A DNA stretch of 64,000 nucleotides, taken from JBHHYN01 sp046757565. Lineage in GTDB: Bacteria; Pseudomonadota; Gammaproteobacteria; Eutrophobiales; Eutrophobiaceae. Positions 54,329 through 62,174 of the stretch are shown here, one piece after another. The translations under genes were made by a program, and so were the position numbers. The DNA lies in NCBI GenBank assembly GCA_046757565.1, contig JBHHYN010000001.1, positions 1 through 64,000 of the forward strand. The letters run 5' to 3'. The notes beneath the pieces were generated by a model. That model had not been told where the DNA came from and made no database searches. It saw nothing but the letters and a program-made list of their open reading frames with translations. Position 1 is the first letter of the stretch, and each line of letters opens with the position of its first letter.

Positions 54329-55333
54329 ATGATGATCCGAGCCGGGGAACTAAAAGAACAGGAATATGGGCTGCCCTGTACACGGGTAAAACCTACCAGG
54401 CATATGCCCGATATGCTTGAGACCGTCCGTAACGGCCTGCTTGAATCTCCGCGAACGATACCTCCTAAATATTTTTACGATGATCGCGGTTCCATGCTAT
54501 TCGACCGCATCTGTGAGACGGACGAATACTATCCCACACGGACTGAAGACTCACTATTATCAAAACACGGAGTCGATATCATCGCTGAATCCTTGCCGGA
54601 CCAGATAATAGAATTAGGCAGTGGGAGTTCGGTGAAAACGCGGCGATTGTTCGATGCCTGTGAAGTCCATACCCATATCTGTGGCTATGCCCCTTTTGAT
54701 GTGTGTGAACCGATTCTTACTCAGACGGCGTGTGATCTGTGGTTGGAATATCAATGGCTGCAGATTACCCCCTTGTTAGGCGATTACCTTGCCGGCCTGG
54801 GGAATCTTCCCGCAACGGAAGGGGTGAGAATGTTTGTATTCCTTGGCAGTACTATCGGTAATTTCCCGCTGGATGAGGCCAGGGAATTCATCAGGGAAAT
54901 CCGGGACTGTATGCGACCGGGTGACTATTTTCTACTCGGCGCGGACCGGGTAAAAGACAGCAATATTTTAAATGCCGCCTATAACGATGCGGAAGGATTG
55001 ACTGCTGAATTCAATTTGAATGTTTTAAACGTATTGAATCGCGAAATGAATGCAGATTTTGACCCTGCCGGTTTCGCTCATCAGGCTGCTTTCAACAAAG
55101 AACTCAGCAGGATCGAAATGCATCTGGTTTCAAAGAGGGATCAGGAAGTACATCTGGGAAAAATTGAGATGACTATTTCCTTATCGTCAGAGGAAAAGAT
55201 TCTGACGGAGATAAGCCGTAAATTCCGGTTTTCCGAACTGGAGACAATGCTTGAAACAAGCGGCTTTAATATTATCAACCACTTTGAATCAGCCAATCAC
55301 TATTTCTCGTTAATACTTTCCCGCTTGAACTGA
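54329..55333 (+). CDS. egtD: L-histidine N-alpha-methyltransferase EgtD
   Basis: EgtD methylates histidine to hercynine with three SAM, the first step of ergothioneine synthesis. The 334-residue protein contains IPPKYFYDDRGSMLFDRICE-type start (IPPKYFYDDRGSMLF), EYYPTRTE, the SAM-binding IIELGSGSSVKTRRLF (about 93-108) and FLGSTIGNFPLDEA (about 170-183), all family hallmarks. Starts at 54329 or 54332 are equivalent; no clear ribosome-binding site. No egtB, egtC or egtE is nearby, so the rest of the pathway must be elsewhere. Confidence 0.92.
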   Translation: MMIRAGELKEQEYGLPCTRVKPTRHMPDMLETVRNGLLESPRTIPPKYFYDDRGSMLFDRICETDEYYPTRTEDSLLSKHGVDIIAESLPDQIIELGSGSSVKTRRLFDACEVHTHICGYAPFDVCEPILTQTACDLWLEYQWLQITPLLGDYLAGLGNLPATEGVRMFVFLGSTIGNFPLDEAREFIREIRDCMRPGDYFLLGADRVKDSNILNAAYNDAEGLTAEFNLNVLNVLNREMNADFDPAGFAHQAAFNKELSRIEMHLVSKRDQEVHLGKIEMTISLSSEEKILTEISRKFRFSELETMLETSGFNIINHFESANHYFSLILSRLN

Positions 55334-55354
55334 GCGGTAACCGGTCGCTGTTGT

Positions 55355-56041
55355 TCAACGCTCCGCCCGGATGGAGATCTTATCCGCCAACGATGGCTTG
55401 TCAATGTAGGGATTGCGTTGTCCCTGAAGTTTCTCAATCTTGTCGTTGCGGGCTATTTCCTGATCGCTCGGTGGGTCTTCCCGGTTCCAGACCTTAAGCA
55501 GTTTGATCATTCCAGGATTTATCACCACTCCATATTTAGTATGCATATAGAAGATCGCCCTGGCTATATTACCCCTGGCCAGGGGACGTGGTTCCACCAC
55601 ACCGGACTTCCATTCGAAGTCGCAATCGTCAAAGCGCCACTCTTCCCCGGGAATCACCCCGTATGAACGATTATACCGATAGGTCACCATATTCTGCCAA
55701 ACGGGATACATATTGTGCATATCGGACTCCATGCGGGCGAATTTTTTATTATTCGATTCCCGGCACTGCATACGGCTGTCACAACCCGCCTGCTTAAACA
55801 TCAAGCTTGTTGGATAAATATGCTCTATGCCGATAAATCTTCCGTCCTGCGTCCTTTTATCGGTCTCGAACCGGTATCCACAATAAAGTGTCCAGCCACC
55901 ATAGGTATAGAGTTCATGCCAGAACAGTGTGCTCGCAACATAATCATAATCAGTTATGCCGGTAGCAGCAGGAATGACGGGTGTGATAAAGGTCAAACAA
56001 CTGACTAATACCGTCTTTTTAATGTTTTCGGTGAGTTTCAT
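55355..56041 (-). CDS. Endonuclease I (EndA/Dns) family nuclease
   Basis: The 228-residue protein has a signal peptide (cleavage near IPAATG) and the endonuclease I fold: GIEHIYPTSLM holds the catalytic Glu-His, DMHNMYPVWQNMVTYRYNRSYG the metal-binding His and Asn, and FEWKSGVVEPRPLARGNIARAIFYM is typical (starts VEPRPLARGNIARA). NREDPPSDQEIARNDKI and QGQRNPYID end the domain. Four Cys could form disulfides, as in secreted Dns enzymes. It probably degrades extracellular or periplasmic DNA. The ATG at 56041 is chosen because it starts the signal peptide and lies clear of the tRNA gene upstream. Confidence 0.9.
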   Translation of the reverse strand: MKLTENIKKTVLVSCLTFITPVIPAATGITDYDYVASTLFWHELYTYGGWTLYCGYRFETDKRTQDGRFIGIEHIYPTSLMFKQAGCDSRMQCRESNNKKFARMESDMHNMYPVWQNMVTYRYNRSYGVIPGEEWRFDDCDFEWKSGVVEPRPLARGNIARAIFYMHTKYGVVINPGMIKLLKVWNREDPPSDQEIARNDKIEKLQGQRNPYIDKPSLADKISIRAER

Positions 56042-56067
56042 TATTACACGACTTTGGACAGGCTGAC

Positions 56068-56157
56068 TGGCGGAGAGGGTGGGAGTCGAACCCACGGACC
56101 GCGCAAGCGATCACTCGATTTCGAGTCGAGCCCATTCGGCCACTCTGGCACCTCTCC
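56068..56157 (-). tRNA. tRNA-Ser (anticodon CGA)
   Basis: On the minus strand the gene starts GGAGAGG, pairing with CCTCTCC at the 3' end, followed by an encoded GCCA. The anticodon loop CTCGAAA between CTCGA and TCGAG gives CGA, reading UCG. A long variable arm follows, and GGTTCGAATCC forms the T loop. The first 16 bases recur twice further upstream in the 139-bp tandem repeat. Confidence 0.96.
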
Positions 56158-56436
56158 AATCACGACCCAATCAATCACGTGCCTGCATCCATCCCTGGTG
56201 GGGGCTACCGGCTCGTCTTCCCTGTCTCGCGTTCGCCGGGGAATGAGTCCACCGGACTCATTCCTCCTTCCGGCTCACCCACTCTGGCACCTCTCCAATC
56301 ACGACCCAATCAATCACGTGCCTGCATCCATCCCTGGTGGGGGCTACCGGCTCGTCTTCCCTGTCTCGCGTTCGCCGGGGAATGAGTCCACCGGACTCAT
56401 TCCTCCTTCCGGCTCACCCACTCTGGCACCTCTCCA
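56142..56436. repeat. 139-bp tandem direct repeat that includes the 5' end of tRNA-Ser
   Basis: Two copies, 56142-56280 and 56281-56419, appear identical, and a third copy begins at 56420 but stops after 17 bases. Each copy starts with the complement of the first 16 tRNA-Ser bases. Each also contains an 11-bp stem hairpin (GGAATGAGTCC, loop ACC, GGACTCATTCC). The open frames crossing this region are artefacts of the repetition. Confidence 0.9.
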
Positions 56437-56556
56437 GCACAGTTTATTGTAATCACTGCTGATTCAAACTGACAAATGAACGTACATCTTTCTGCAAAAC
56501 AGGAAGAAACAGATTCCAGATTCGAGTCAAACTAATTATCCTTATCATCATTGCTC

Positions 56557-58032
56557 ATGCTGACACTGGTATTCACGCAATTAATGTACACAGTACCGGG
56601 CCAAAACCGAATACCTGAAGGACCAGGCAGGTGCCTACGCCATGGTTTGATATTGCTTCTGTCATACCTGTTCCTGGCTGGTTGTACCCAACCCAGAACC
56701 CAGCTGGATTGGATCCGTGAACGAGGTGAGATCCGGATAGTAACACGCAACGGACCGACCACCTATTTCCTTGAAAAAGACCAGGAAACCGGCCTTGAAT
56801 ATGAATTGGCAAGCCGTTTCGCCGATCGGCTTGGCTTGAAGCTTAAAATAGTTATAGCGCGGAATACTGCCGAGATCATTGATATCATCACCAGGGGAAA
56901 AGCCGACCTTGCCGCTGCCGCATTAATCAGTGATTACAGCAGCGATAATCCCTTGATGTTTGGCCCGAGTTATCAGTGGGTCACGAGGCAGGTGGTATAC
57001 CGCAACGGCCACCGCCGCCCGGCGTCCCTTGATGATATCTATCCCGATTACCTGGATCTTGCAAACGGCACCATCCAGTCACTCCATCTTGCCCGCTTGA
57101 GAGAAGCCCATCCCAGCCTCTCCTGGCATGTCCATATCAACAGGGACAATCATGAATTGCTGGAGATGATCGAGAACGGAGAAATCCTGTATACCGTTGC
57201 AAATTCAAATGAACTGGCGCTGGCCCGGCAATACTATCCGGAAATCCGCGCCGCCTTTAATCTTTCACCGCCACAACCACTGGCCTGGGCCTTTAAAAAG
57301 AGTGATGATCAATCGCTGGTAAATGCCGTCAGGCAATTCTATGACCAGATCTCGAACAATGGCGAATTGGCTGAACTTATCGAGCATTTTTACGGCCCGG
57401 TTGAATTCTTTGATTATGTCGATTCCCGGAAATTCGTTGACCGTATCCGCAAGCGCCTCCCCAAGCTTAAACCGCTTTTCGAGCAGGCGGCAAAAAGCTA
57501 CCACATTGACTGGCGCATGCTTGCCGCGGTGAGTTATCAGGAATCGCACTGGGATGAGCATGCCCGTTCACCCACAGGTGTGAGGGGGCTGATGATGCTG
57601 ACCCTGGATACTGCGAAAAGCATCGGTGTCACGAACCGTCTCAACCCAAAACAAAGCATCATGGGAGGCACGAAATACCTGAAAAAATTAGTCGATAGAA
57701 TACCCGGGCGCATCAAGCAACCGGACCGCACCTGGTTTGCACTGGCGGCTTATAATACCGGTTTCGGTCATCTTGAAGATGCGCGAATCCTGACGGAAAA
57801 ACAGGGTGGTGATCCGGACAGTTGGCAGGAGGTGAAAACCAAACTGCCGTTGTTGAGCAGAAAAAAATGGTATAGACAAACCAAGCATGGCTTTGCCCGT
57901 GGCGTAGAACCGGTTAAATTTGTGGAAAAGATCAGAAAGTATTACAACGTGCTCGTACAGTTGACGCAACCGGATATCGTACCCAGCCAACAACTGGTGG
58001 AAACCATCCTTGTCAATTCACCCGTGTTGTAG
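56557..58032 (+). CDS. mltF: Membrane-bound lytic murein transglycosylase F
   Basis: MltF cleaves peptidoglycan glycan strands from the periplasmic side. The protein (about 491 residues) has a lipobox in LFLAGC (near residue 45), an unusually long n-region before it, a solute-binding-protein-like domain (about 60-290: GEIRIVTRNGPTTYF, GLEYELASRFADRLGL), and a C-terminal SLT domain (about 300-470) with the catalytic Glu in AVSYQESHWDEHARSPTGVRG (SYQESHW). The start may be ATG 56557 or ATG 56584; the second shortens the n-region. It overlaps the convergent Sel1 gene by 20 bp. Confidence 0.93.
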   Translation: MLTLVFTQLMYTVPGQNRIPEGPGRCLRHGLILLLSYLFLAGCTQPRTQLDWIRERGEIRIVTRNGPTTYFLEKDQETGLEYELASRFADRLGLKLKIVIARNTAEIIDIITRGKADLAAAALISDYSSDNPLMFGPSYQWVTRQVVYRNGHRRPASLDDIYPDYLDLANGTIQSLHLARLREAHPSLSWHVHINRDNHELLEMIENGEILYTVANSNELALARQYYPEIRAAFNLSPPQPLAWAFKKSDDQSLVNAVRQFYDQISNNGELAELIEHFYGPVEFFDYVDSRKFVDRIRKRLPKLKPLFEQAAKSYHIDWRMLAAVSYQESHWDEHARSPTGVRGLMMLTLDTAKSIGVTNRLNPKQSIMGGTKYLKKLVDRIPGRIKQPDRTWFALAAYNTGFGHLEDARILTEKQGGDPDSWQEVKTKLPLLSRKKWYRQTKHGFARGVEPVKFVEKIRKYYNVLVQLTQPDIVPSQQLVETILVNSPVL

Positions 58033-59269
58033 GTTGTTGCCGATGAAGTGAGCGCCATTCACCGGAAAGCCGCCTGGCTTCATTTTGATCACCCTCGTTC
58101 AGAGTTTGAGCAAGCTTGTCCCGTATCTCGGCTATCTTTTTCTCCCCCGATTCGGCGGCGAGCAAGAACCATGCATAAGCCAGAAGGTGGTCCCTGCGCA
58201 CGCCATAACCCTTGATATAACATATCCCGAGAAGATACTGGGCTTTTGTATAACCTTGCATGGCGGACTTTTCAAACCATTCGCAAGCAAGAGATTCATC
58301 CCGCTTGACACCCTGACCATCCAGATAAAGACGCCCAAGCCGGTATTGCGCCTTGGCATAGCCATGGTCCGCTGACCATTGATAACATTTTGCCGATTCA
58401 ATCTCATTGGCATCAACACCCAGCCCCTTCGCATACATCTGCCCCAGCTGATAGTACGCCTTCGGATAGTCATGGGTGGCGGCTTTAGAGAACAACTCAA
58501 GTGCTGCCTGATAATCCTGCTCGATACCCAGGCCATAGAGATACAGTAGTCCCAGGTTAAATTGCGCCTTGTAGTAACCCTGATCCGCGGCCCGTTTGTG
58601 CCATTTAAACGCCTCGTTATCATCTTGCGGGGCCCCGTATCCACCAGAATACATCAGTGCCAGATTGTATTGCGCCTTGGCATAGCCCCGCTGGGCCGCT
58701 TGCGTATACCATTTCACAGCTGTCGCCGGATCTCGTGCAGTACCGATCCCTTCAGCATACATCATGCCGACATTAAGTTGCGCCTTCAGATGGCCCTGCT
58801 CAGCGGCGCGTCGATACCATAACACCGACTCTGCCTCGTTCTTTTCAACCCCGATTCCGTTGGCATACATATAACCCAGGTTATAGCGGGCGCCTGCATG
58901 GCCCTGCTCTGCGGCCTTGTGGTACCACGCCAGCGCCTGCTTATAATCCTTCCCCGTCCCCAGTCCTTCCTGATAACACCAGCCAAGGTTGGCCTGTGCG
59001 CCCGGATCGCCCTGTCCGGCTGCTTTCTGTAACCAGGAGACCGCCTCGGCAGGGTCTTCCGGCACACCCACTCCTCGAATATACATCTGACCAAGATGTG
59101 ACTGCGCCACTGCGGAAGCTTGTTCGGCGGCGCGTCGATACCAGTAGGCTGCCTGGCCACGGTCGAGTTGCACGCCAATGCCATTTTCATACAATTCGGC
59201 GAGTTGCAGTTGCACTTCGACCTCACCGGCGTTGGCCTCCGCCGTCAATTGTTCGATGTCTAGAGCCAT
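58013..59269 (-). CDS. Sel1-repeat protein
   Basis: The 418-residue protein is built of about ten Sel1-like repeats of 36 residues, for example AVSWLQKAAGQGDPGAQANLG, ALAWYHKAAEQGHAGARYNL and AVKWYTQAAQRGYAKAQYNL. Each repeat makes a pair of antiparallel helices that together form a protein-binding solenoid. No signal peptide is visible, so it is probably cytoplasmic, serving as an adaptor. Partner unknown. Confidence 0.92.
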   Translation of the reverse strand: MALDIEQLTAEANAGEVEVQLQLAELYENGIGVQLDRGQAAYWYRRAAEQASAVAQSHLGQMYIRGVGVPEDPAEAVSWLQKAAGQGDPGAQANLGWCYQEGLGTGKDYKQALAWYHKAAEQGHAGARYNLGYMYANGIGVEKNEAESVLWYRRAAEQGHLKAQLNVGMMYAEGIGTARDPATAVKWYTQAAQRGYAKAQYNLALMYSGGYGAPQDDNEAFKWHKRAADQGYYKAQFNLGLLYLYGLGIEQDYQAALELFSKAATHDYPKAYYQLGQMYAKGLGVDANEIESAKCYQWSADHGYAKAQYRLGRLYLDGQGVKRDESLACEWFEKSAMQGYTKAQYLLGICYIKGYGVRRDHLLAYAWFLLAAESGEKKIAEIRDKLAQTLNEGDQNEARRLSGEWRSLHRQQPTTRVN

Positions 59270-59451
59270 GTCTTGCCCGCTATCTTTGGGGTAAAGAAAT
59301 TCAAACAGTCGTTATTCAATAACAAATAGACATTATAGATTAAGAAGTTCTGCGCTGTTCCTGCATGAATTCCAAGGTTAGATGTCTAACTATATAATTA
59401 CAATCTAATTTTTAGTAAAAACACCCTGTTCCAGGATTACTTTAACCGGCA

Positions 59452-60381
59452 TTATGTCACATCGCTTTCAGCTTTTTCCTCACGGGTCCAATAATCCCAG
59501 TATGGTAAAGGCTGATAACGTTCATACAGAAAATTGACGAAGGTGCTGACCTTGGCGGATAACAGCCGGCGTTGCAAATAAACGGCGTAAATAGGTAACG
59601 CCGGCGGTTCATATTGTTCCAACACCGGTTGCAGCCTGCCCGCCTTGATATCCAACCCCGTCATATAGGTCGGCAGCTGTATCAAGCCGCAACCCTGTAT
59701 GGCGGCAATACGCAGGGCATCGCCGGTATTGGCTTTTATTGACCCGGTTACACGCACATTATAGGTACCCTGTTCGCCGGTAAACGGCCACGCCCCCAAC
59801 GGTGAACGGGGGGAAAAAACGAGACAATTATAGCGCTCGAGATCGGACGGGACCTCAGGCATACCGTTTTTTTTCAGATAGTCCGGTGAAGCGCAAACGA
59901 CCAGTCGCGATTGTGATAATTTCCGGGCTACCTGGGAGGAATCTTTAAGCTCACCGATACGAATGGCAAGATCCAGCCCCTCACCGACAAAGTCGGGGGT
60001 GCGGGCCGTGAACAGCAAATCAATTCTGACATTTGGATATTCCTTCCGGTAATCGGCCATGGCCCGGGTAAGGTGAAAAGAACCAAATGACGTAGGCGCC
60101 ATGATCCGCAGGGTACCGCTGGGCTCGGAACTAAGTTGTGCAACCGTCAACTCGGTCTCTTCCATCTCTTCCAGTATCACCTGGATCCGGTCCCGGTAGG
60201 CCATACCGGCCTCAGTCAGACTCAGGCGCCGCGTGGTCCGGTTCAGCAGTCTGACACCGAGTTGTCCCTCCAGACCGGTGACATGTTTGGATGCCATGGC
60301 CTTGGAAATACCAAGATGTTTGGCAGCGGCGGAGAAGCTCCCCAATCGGGTGACCTGTAAAAATACCTGAATGCTACTCAA
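59452..60381 (-). CDS. LysR-family transcriptional regulator
   Basis: The 309-residue regulator has the N-terminal winged helix (1-60: FLQVTRLGSFSAAAKHLGIS, then LLNRTTRRLSLTEAG) and the C-terminal inducer-binding domain (about 90-295). It belongs to the large group of CrgA/AaeR-like regulators. The start codon is TTG at 60381. Three codons earlier the sequence reads ATA-GAT-AAA, exactly where relatives begin Met-Asp-Lys/Arg-Leu, as if the usual ATG had become ATA. It is divergent from the SnoaL-like gene. Confidence 0.9.
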   Translation of the reverse strand: MSSIQVFLQVTRLGSFSAAAKHLGISKAMASKHVTGLEGQLGVRLLNRTTRRLSLTEAGMAYRDRIQVILEEMEETELTVAQLSSEPSGTLRIMAPTSFGSFHLTRAMADYRKEYPNVRIDLLFTARTPDFVGEGLDLAIRIGELKDSSQVARKLSQSRLVVCASPDYLKKNGMPEVPSDLERYNCLVFSPRSPLGAWPFTGEQGTYNVRVTGSIKANTGDALRIAAIQGCGLIQLPTYMTGLDIKAGRLQPVLEQYEPPALPIYAVYLQRRLLSAKVSTFVNFLYERYQPLPYWDYWTREEKAESDVT

Positions 60382-60411
60382 TTTATCTATGGATCAGAAC
60401 CTGCCTTTATT

Positions 60412-60428
60412 GTTTCATATTATGAAAC
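60412..60428. promoter_or_regulatory. Candidate LysR-type operator
   Basis: GTTTCAT-ATT-ATGAAAC is a perfect inverted repeat with 7-bp arms, containing a T-N11-A core. It lies 31 bp upstream of the LysR start and between it and the divergent gene, where autoregulatory sites of this family are usually found. Confidence 0.5.
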
Positions 60429-60565
60429 TGTTAATCTAATAAAAGTTGTATTGTAAATCAATATATAATCAATTACTCTCCCTGTCCACTGCAACAACGG
60501 CCTGTCAACAGCAGCTGGAGTTGCGGGGAAACCCTGTAATGAGATGTAAAGATAAGGAGCAATAC

Positions 60566-61000
60566 ATGAACAAATTTGCTGTGCTGTTGTTGTCAACAGT
60601 ACTGACTCTCCCGGCCGGCGCTACAAGCGAACAGACCGGGAACGCCATCCAGGCCACTATCGAAGGTCTGGAGTCGGCCTTGAATGACAACGACATCAAG
60701 GGAATAAGGGAGAGCTATACAGACAATGCGACACTCATCCCCTCAGAATCTGAGACGCTGAATAACAGGGCTGAGATCGGTTCCTTTTGGAATGCCAAAC
60801 TAAACATGGCCAAGAGCCGATACCATATCGATGTGATCGATTTTCGTGTCGATAACAATATCGCCTACCTATCGGCGCTGTGGACAGCCACGTTCATCAA
60901 AGCGGGCATCCAGGCGCAGATCAGGGATGGCTACCTGAGTAGTGTGCTCGAACGTCAACAGGATGGTGATTGGAAGATCCATAGCCAGACCTGGGACTAA
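60566..61000 (+). CDS. Exported SnoaL/DUF4440-like protein
   Basis: The 144-residue product has a signal peptide (cleavage near AGATSE) and a SnoaL-like cone fold (about 28-144): IQATIEGLESALNDNDIKGI, YTDNATLIPSES, FWNAKLNMAKSRYHIDVIDF and DWKIHSQTWD at the end. Proteins of this type (SgcJ/EcaC, DUF4440) bind small ligands; most have no known activity. AAGGAG lies 8 bases before the ATG. It is divergent from the LysR gene, which may regulate it. Confidence 0.85.
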   Translation: MNKFAVLLLSTVLTLPAGATSEQTGNAIQATIEGLESALNDNDIKGIRESYTDNATLIPSESETLNNRAEIGSFWNAKLNMAKSRYHIDVIDFRVDNNIAYLSALWTATFIKAGIQAQIRDGYLSSVLERQQDGDWKIHSQTWD

Positions 61001-61104
61001 CCTGACAACCTCCCCCTCGCACAAGGAGGTGCACCCTTTTATAGGTGTTAGCTGCAATCTACGATTTACTGATTCCGCCATGATCGCCTGTTACAATTCA
61101 CGGC

Positions 61105-62106
61105 ATGCCTCAGCCGGATGATACTTTCCCGTTTCACAGGCTTGCGCCTGACGATATCCTGGATGCTGTAGAGAGCACTGGATTTCGTTGCGACGGCCAT
61201 GTATCGGCGCTGAACAGCTACGAGAATCGCGTCTACCAGATCGGCCTGGAAGACGGTTCTTTTGTGGTGGCAAAATTCTATCGCCCCGGACGTTGGAGCG
61301 ACGAGACGATTCTGGAAGAACATGCCTTTACGCTGGAACTGGCCGCCACTGAGATCCCGGTAATCGCGCCACTCAGGGACAGTCGGGGTGAGACCCTGTT
61401 ACACGCCGGTCCCTACCGTTTTGCCGTCTACCCCCGATGCGGTGGCCGGGCGCCTGAACTGGATGATCCAGAGCATTTAATGCAGATTGGACGCTGCCTC
61501 GCCCGTATTCATAACATCGGGGCCATACAACCGTTTCTACACCGCTCGGAAATCAGTCTTGAAATCTTCGCCATCAAGCCGCGCCGGTTGCTGCTGGATG
61601 GCGGCTTTATTCCGGACGATTTAATCGATGCCTATACCAGCCTGACCGACCTGGTCATTGATAGCATCGACGCTTGCATGCAGCGGGCCGCTGATTACCA
61701 GCGCTTGCGTTTACATGGCGATTGCCACCTGGGTAATGTCCTCTGGTATGACGATGCGCCATTCATGGTCGATTTTGATGATGGCCGCATGGGACCGGCG
61801 ATCCAGGATCTGTGGATGTTCCTGTCCGGAGACCGGAATTATATGACGGCCAGGCTGCATGATCTGCTGGAGGGCTATTGCGGTTTCCGGGATTTCGATC
61901 CCCGGGAGCTGCATCTGGTCGAACCCTTACGCACCCTGCGCATGATGCATTATGCCGCCTGGCTCGCCAGGCGCTGGAACGACCCCGCCTTCCCCAGGGC
62001 TTTTCCCTGGTTCAACAGCCAGCAATACTGGGAAGATCATATACTCACATTGAAAGAACAGATGGCGATCATGCAGGAACCACCGCTGCACTGGCATCCT
62101 CTATAA
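61105..62106 (+). CDS. srkA: Stress response kinase A (YihE/SrkA)
   Basis: SrkA is a cytoplasmic Ser/Thr kinase with a choline-kinase fold that protects E. coli from toxin-linked death after stress. The 333-residue protein has LNSYENRVYQIGLEDGSFVVAKFYRPGRWS at the start (ALNSYENRVYQIG; Lys in VVAKFYRP), the catalytic loop LHGDCHLGNVLW (about 204-215) and the metal-binding DFDDGRMGPAIQDLW. All catalytic residues are present. Confidence 0.95.
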   Translation: MPQPDDTFPFHRLAPDDILDAVESTGFRCDGHVSALNSYENRVYQIGLEDGSFVVAKFYRPGRWSDETILEEHAFTLELAATEIPVIAPLRDSRGETLLHAGPYRFAVYPRCGGRAPELDDPEHLMQIGRCLARIHNIGAIQPFLHRSEISLEIFAIKPRRLLLDGGFIPDDLIDAYTSLTDLVIDSIDACMQRAADYQRLRLHGDCHLGNVLWYDDAPFMVDFDDGRMGPAIQDLWMFLSGDRNYMTARLHDLLEGYCGFRDFDPRELHLVEPLRTLRMMHYAAWLARRWNDPAFPRAFPWFNSQQYWEDHILTLKEQMAIMQEPPLHWHPL

Positions 62107-62174
62107 TTTGGCTAATCGTTAAAAATAGGTTTCAAGAAATAGAGAGCGTGCGCAAAGAACATTCCGATTGGCAA

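Noticed and set aside
56142..56436. CRISPR-like array
   Set aside because: There are only two full units, with no separate repeat and spacer parts and no cas genes; it is a simple tandem duplication.
56054..56452. A repetitive open frame of 132 codons over the tRNA-Ser region
   Set aside because: It is produced by the 139-bp tandem repeat, runs antisense through the tRNA and has no ribosome-binding site.
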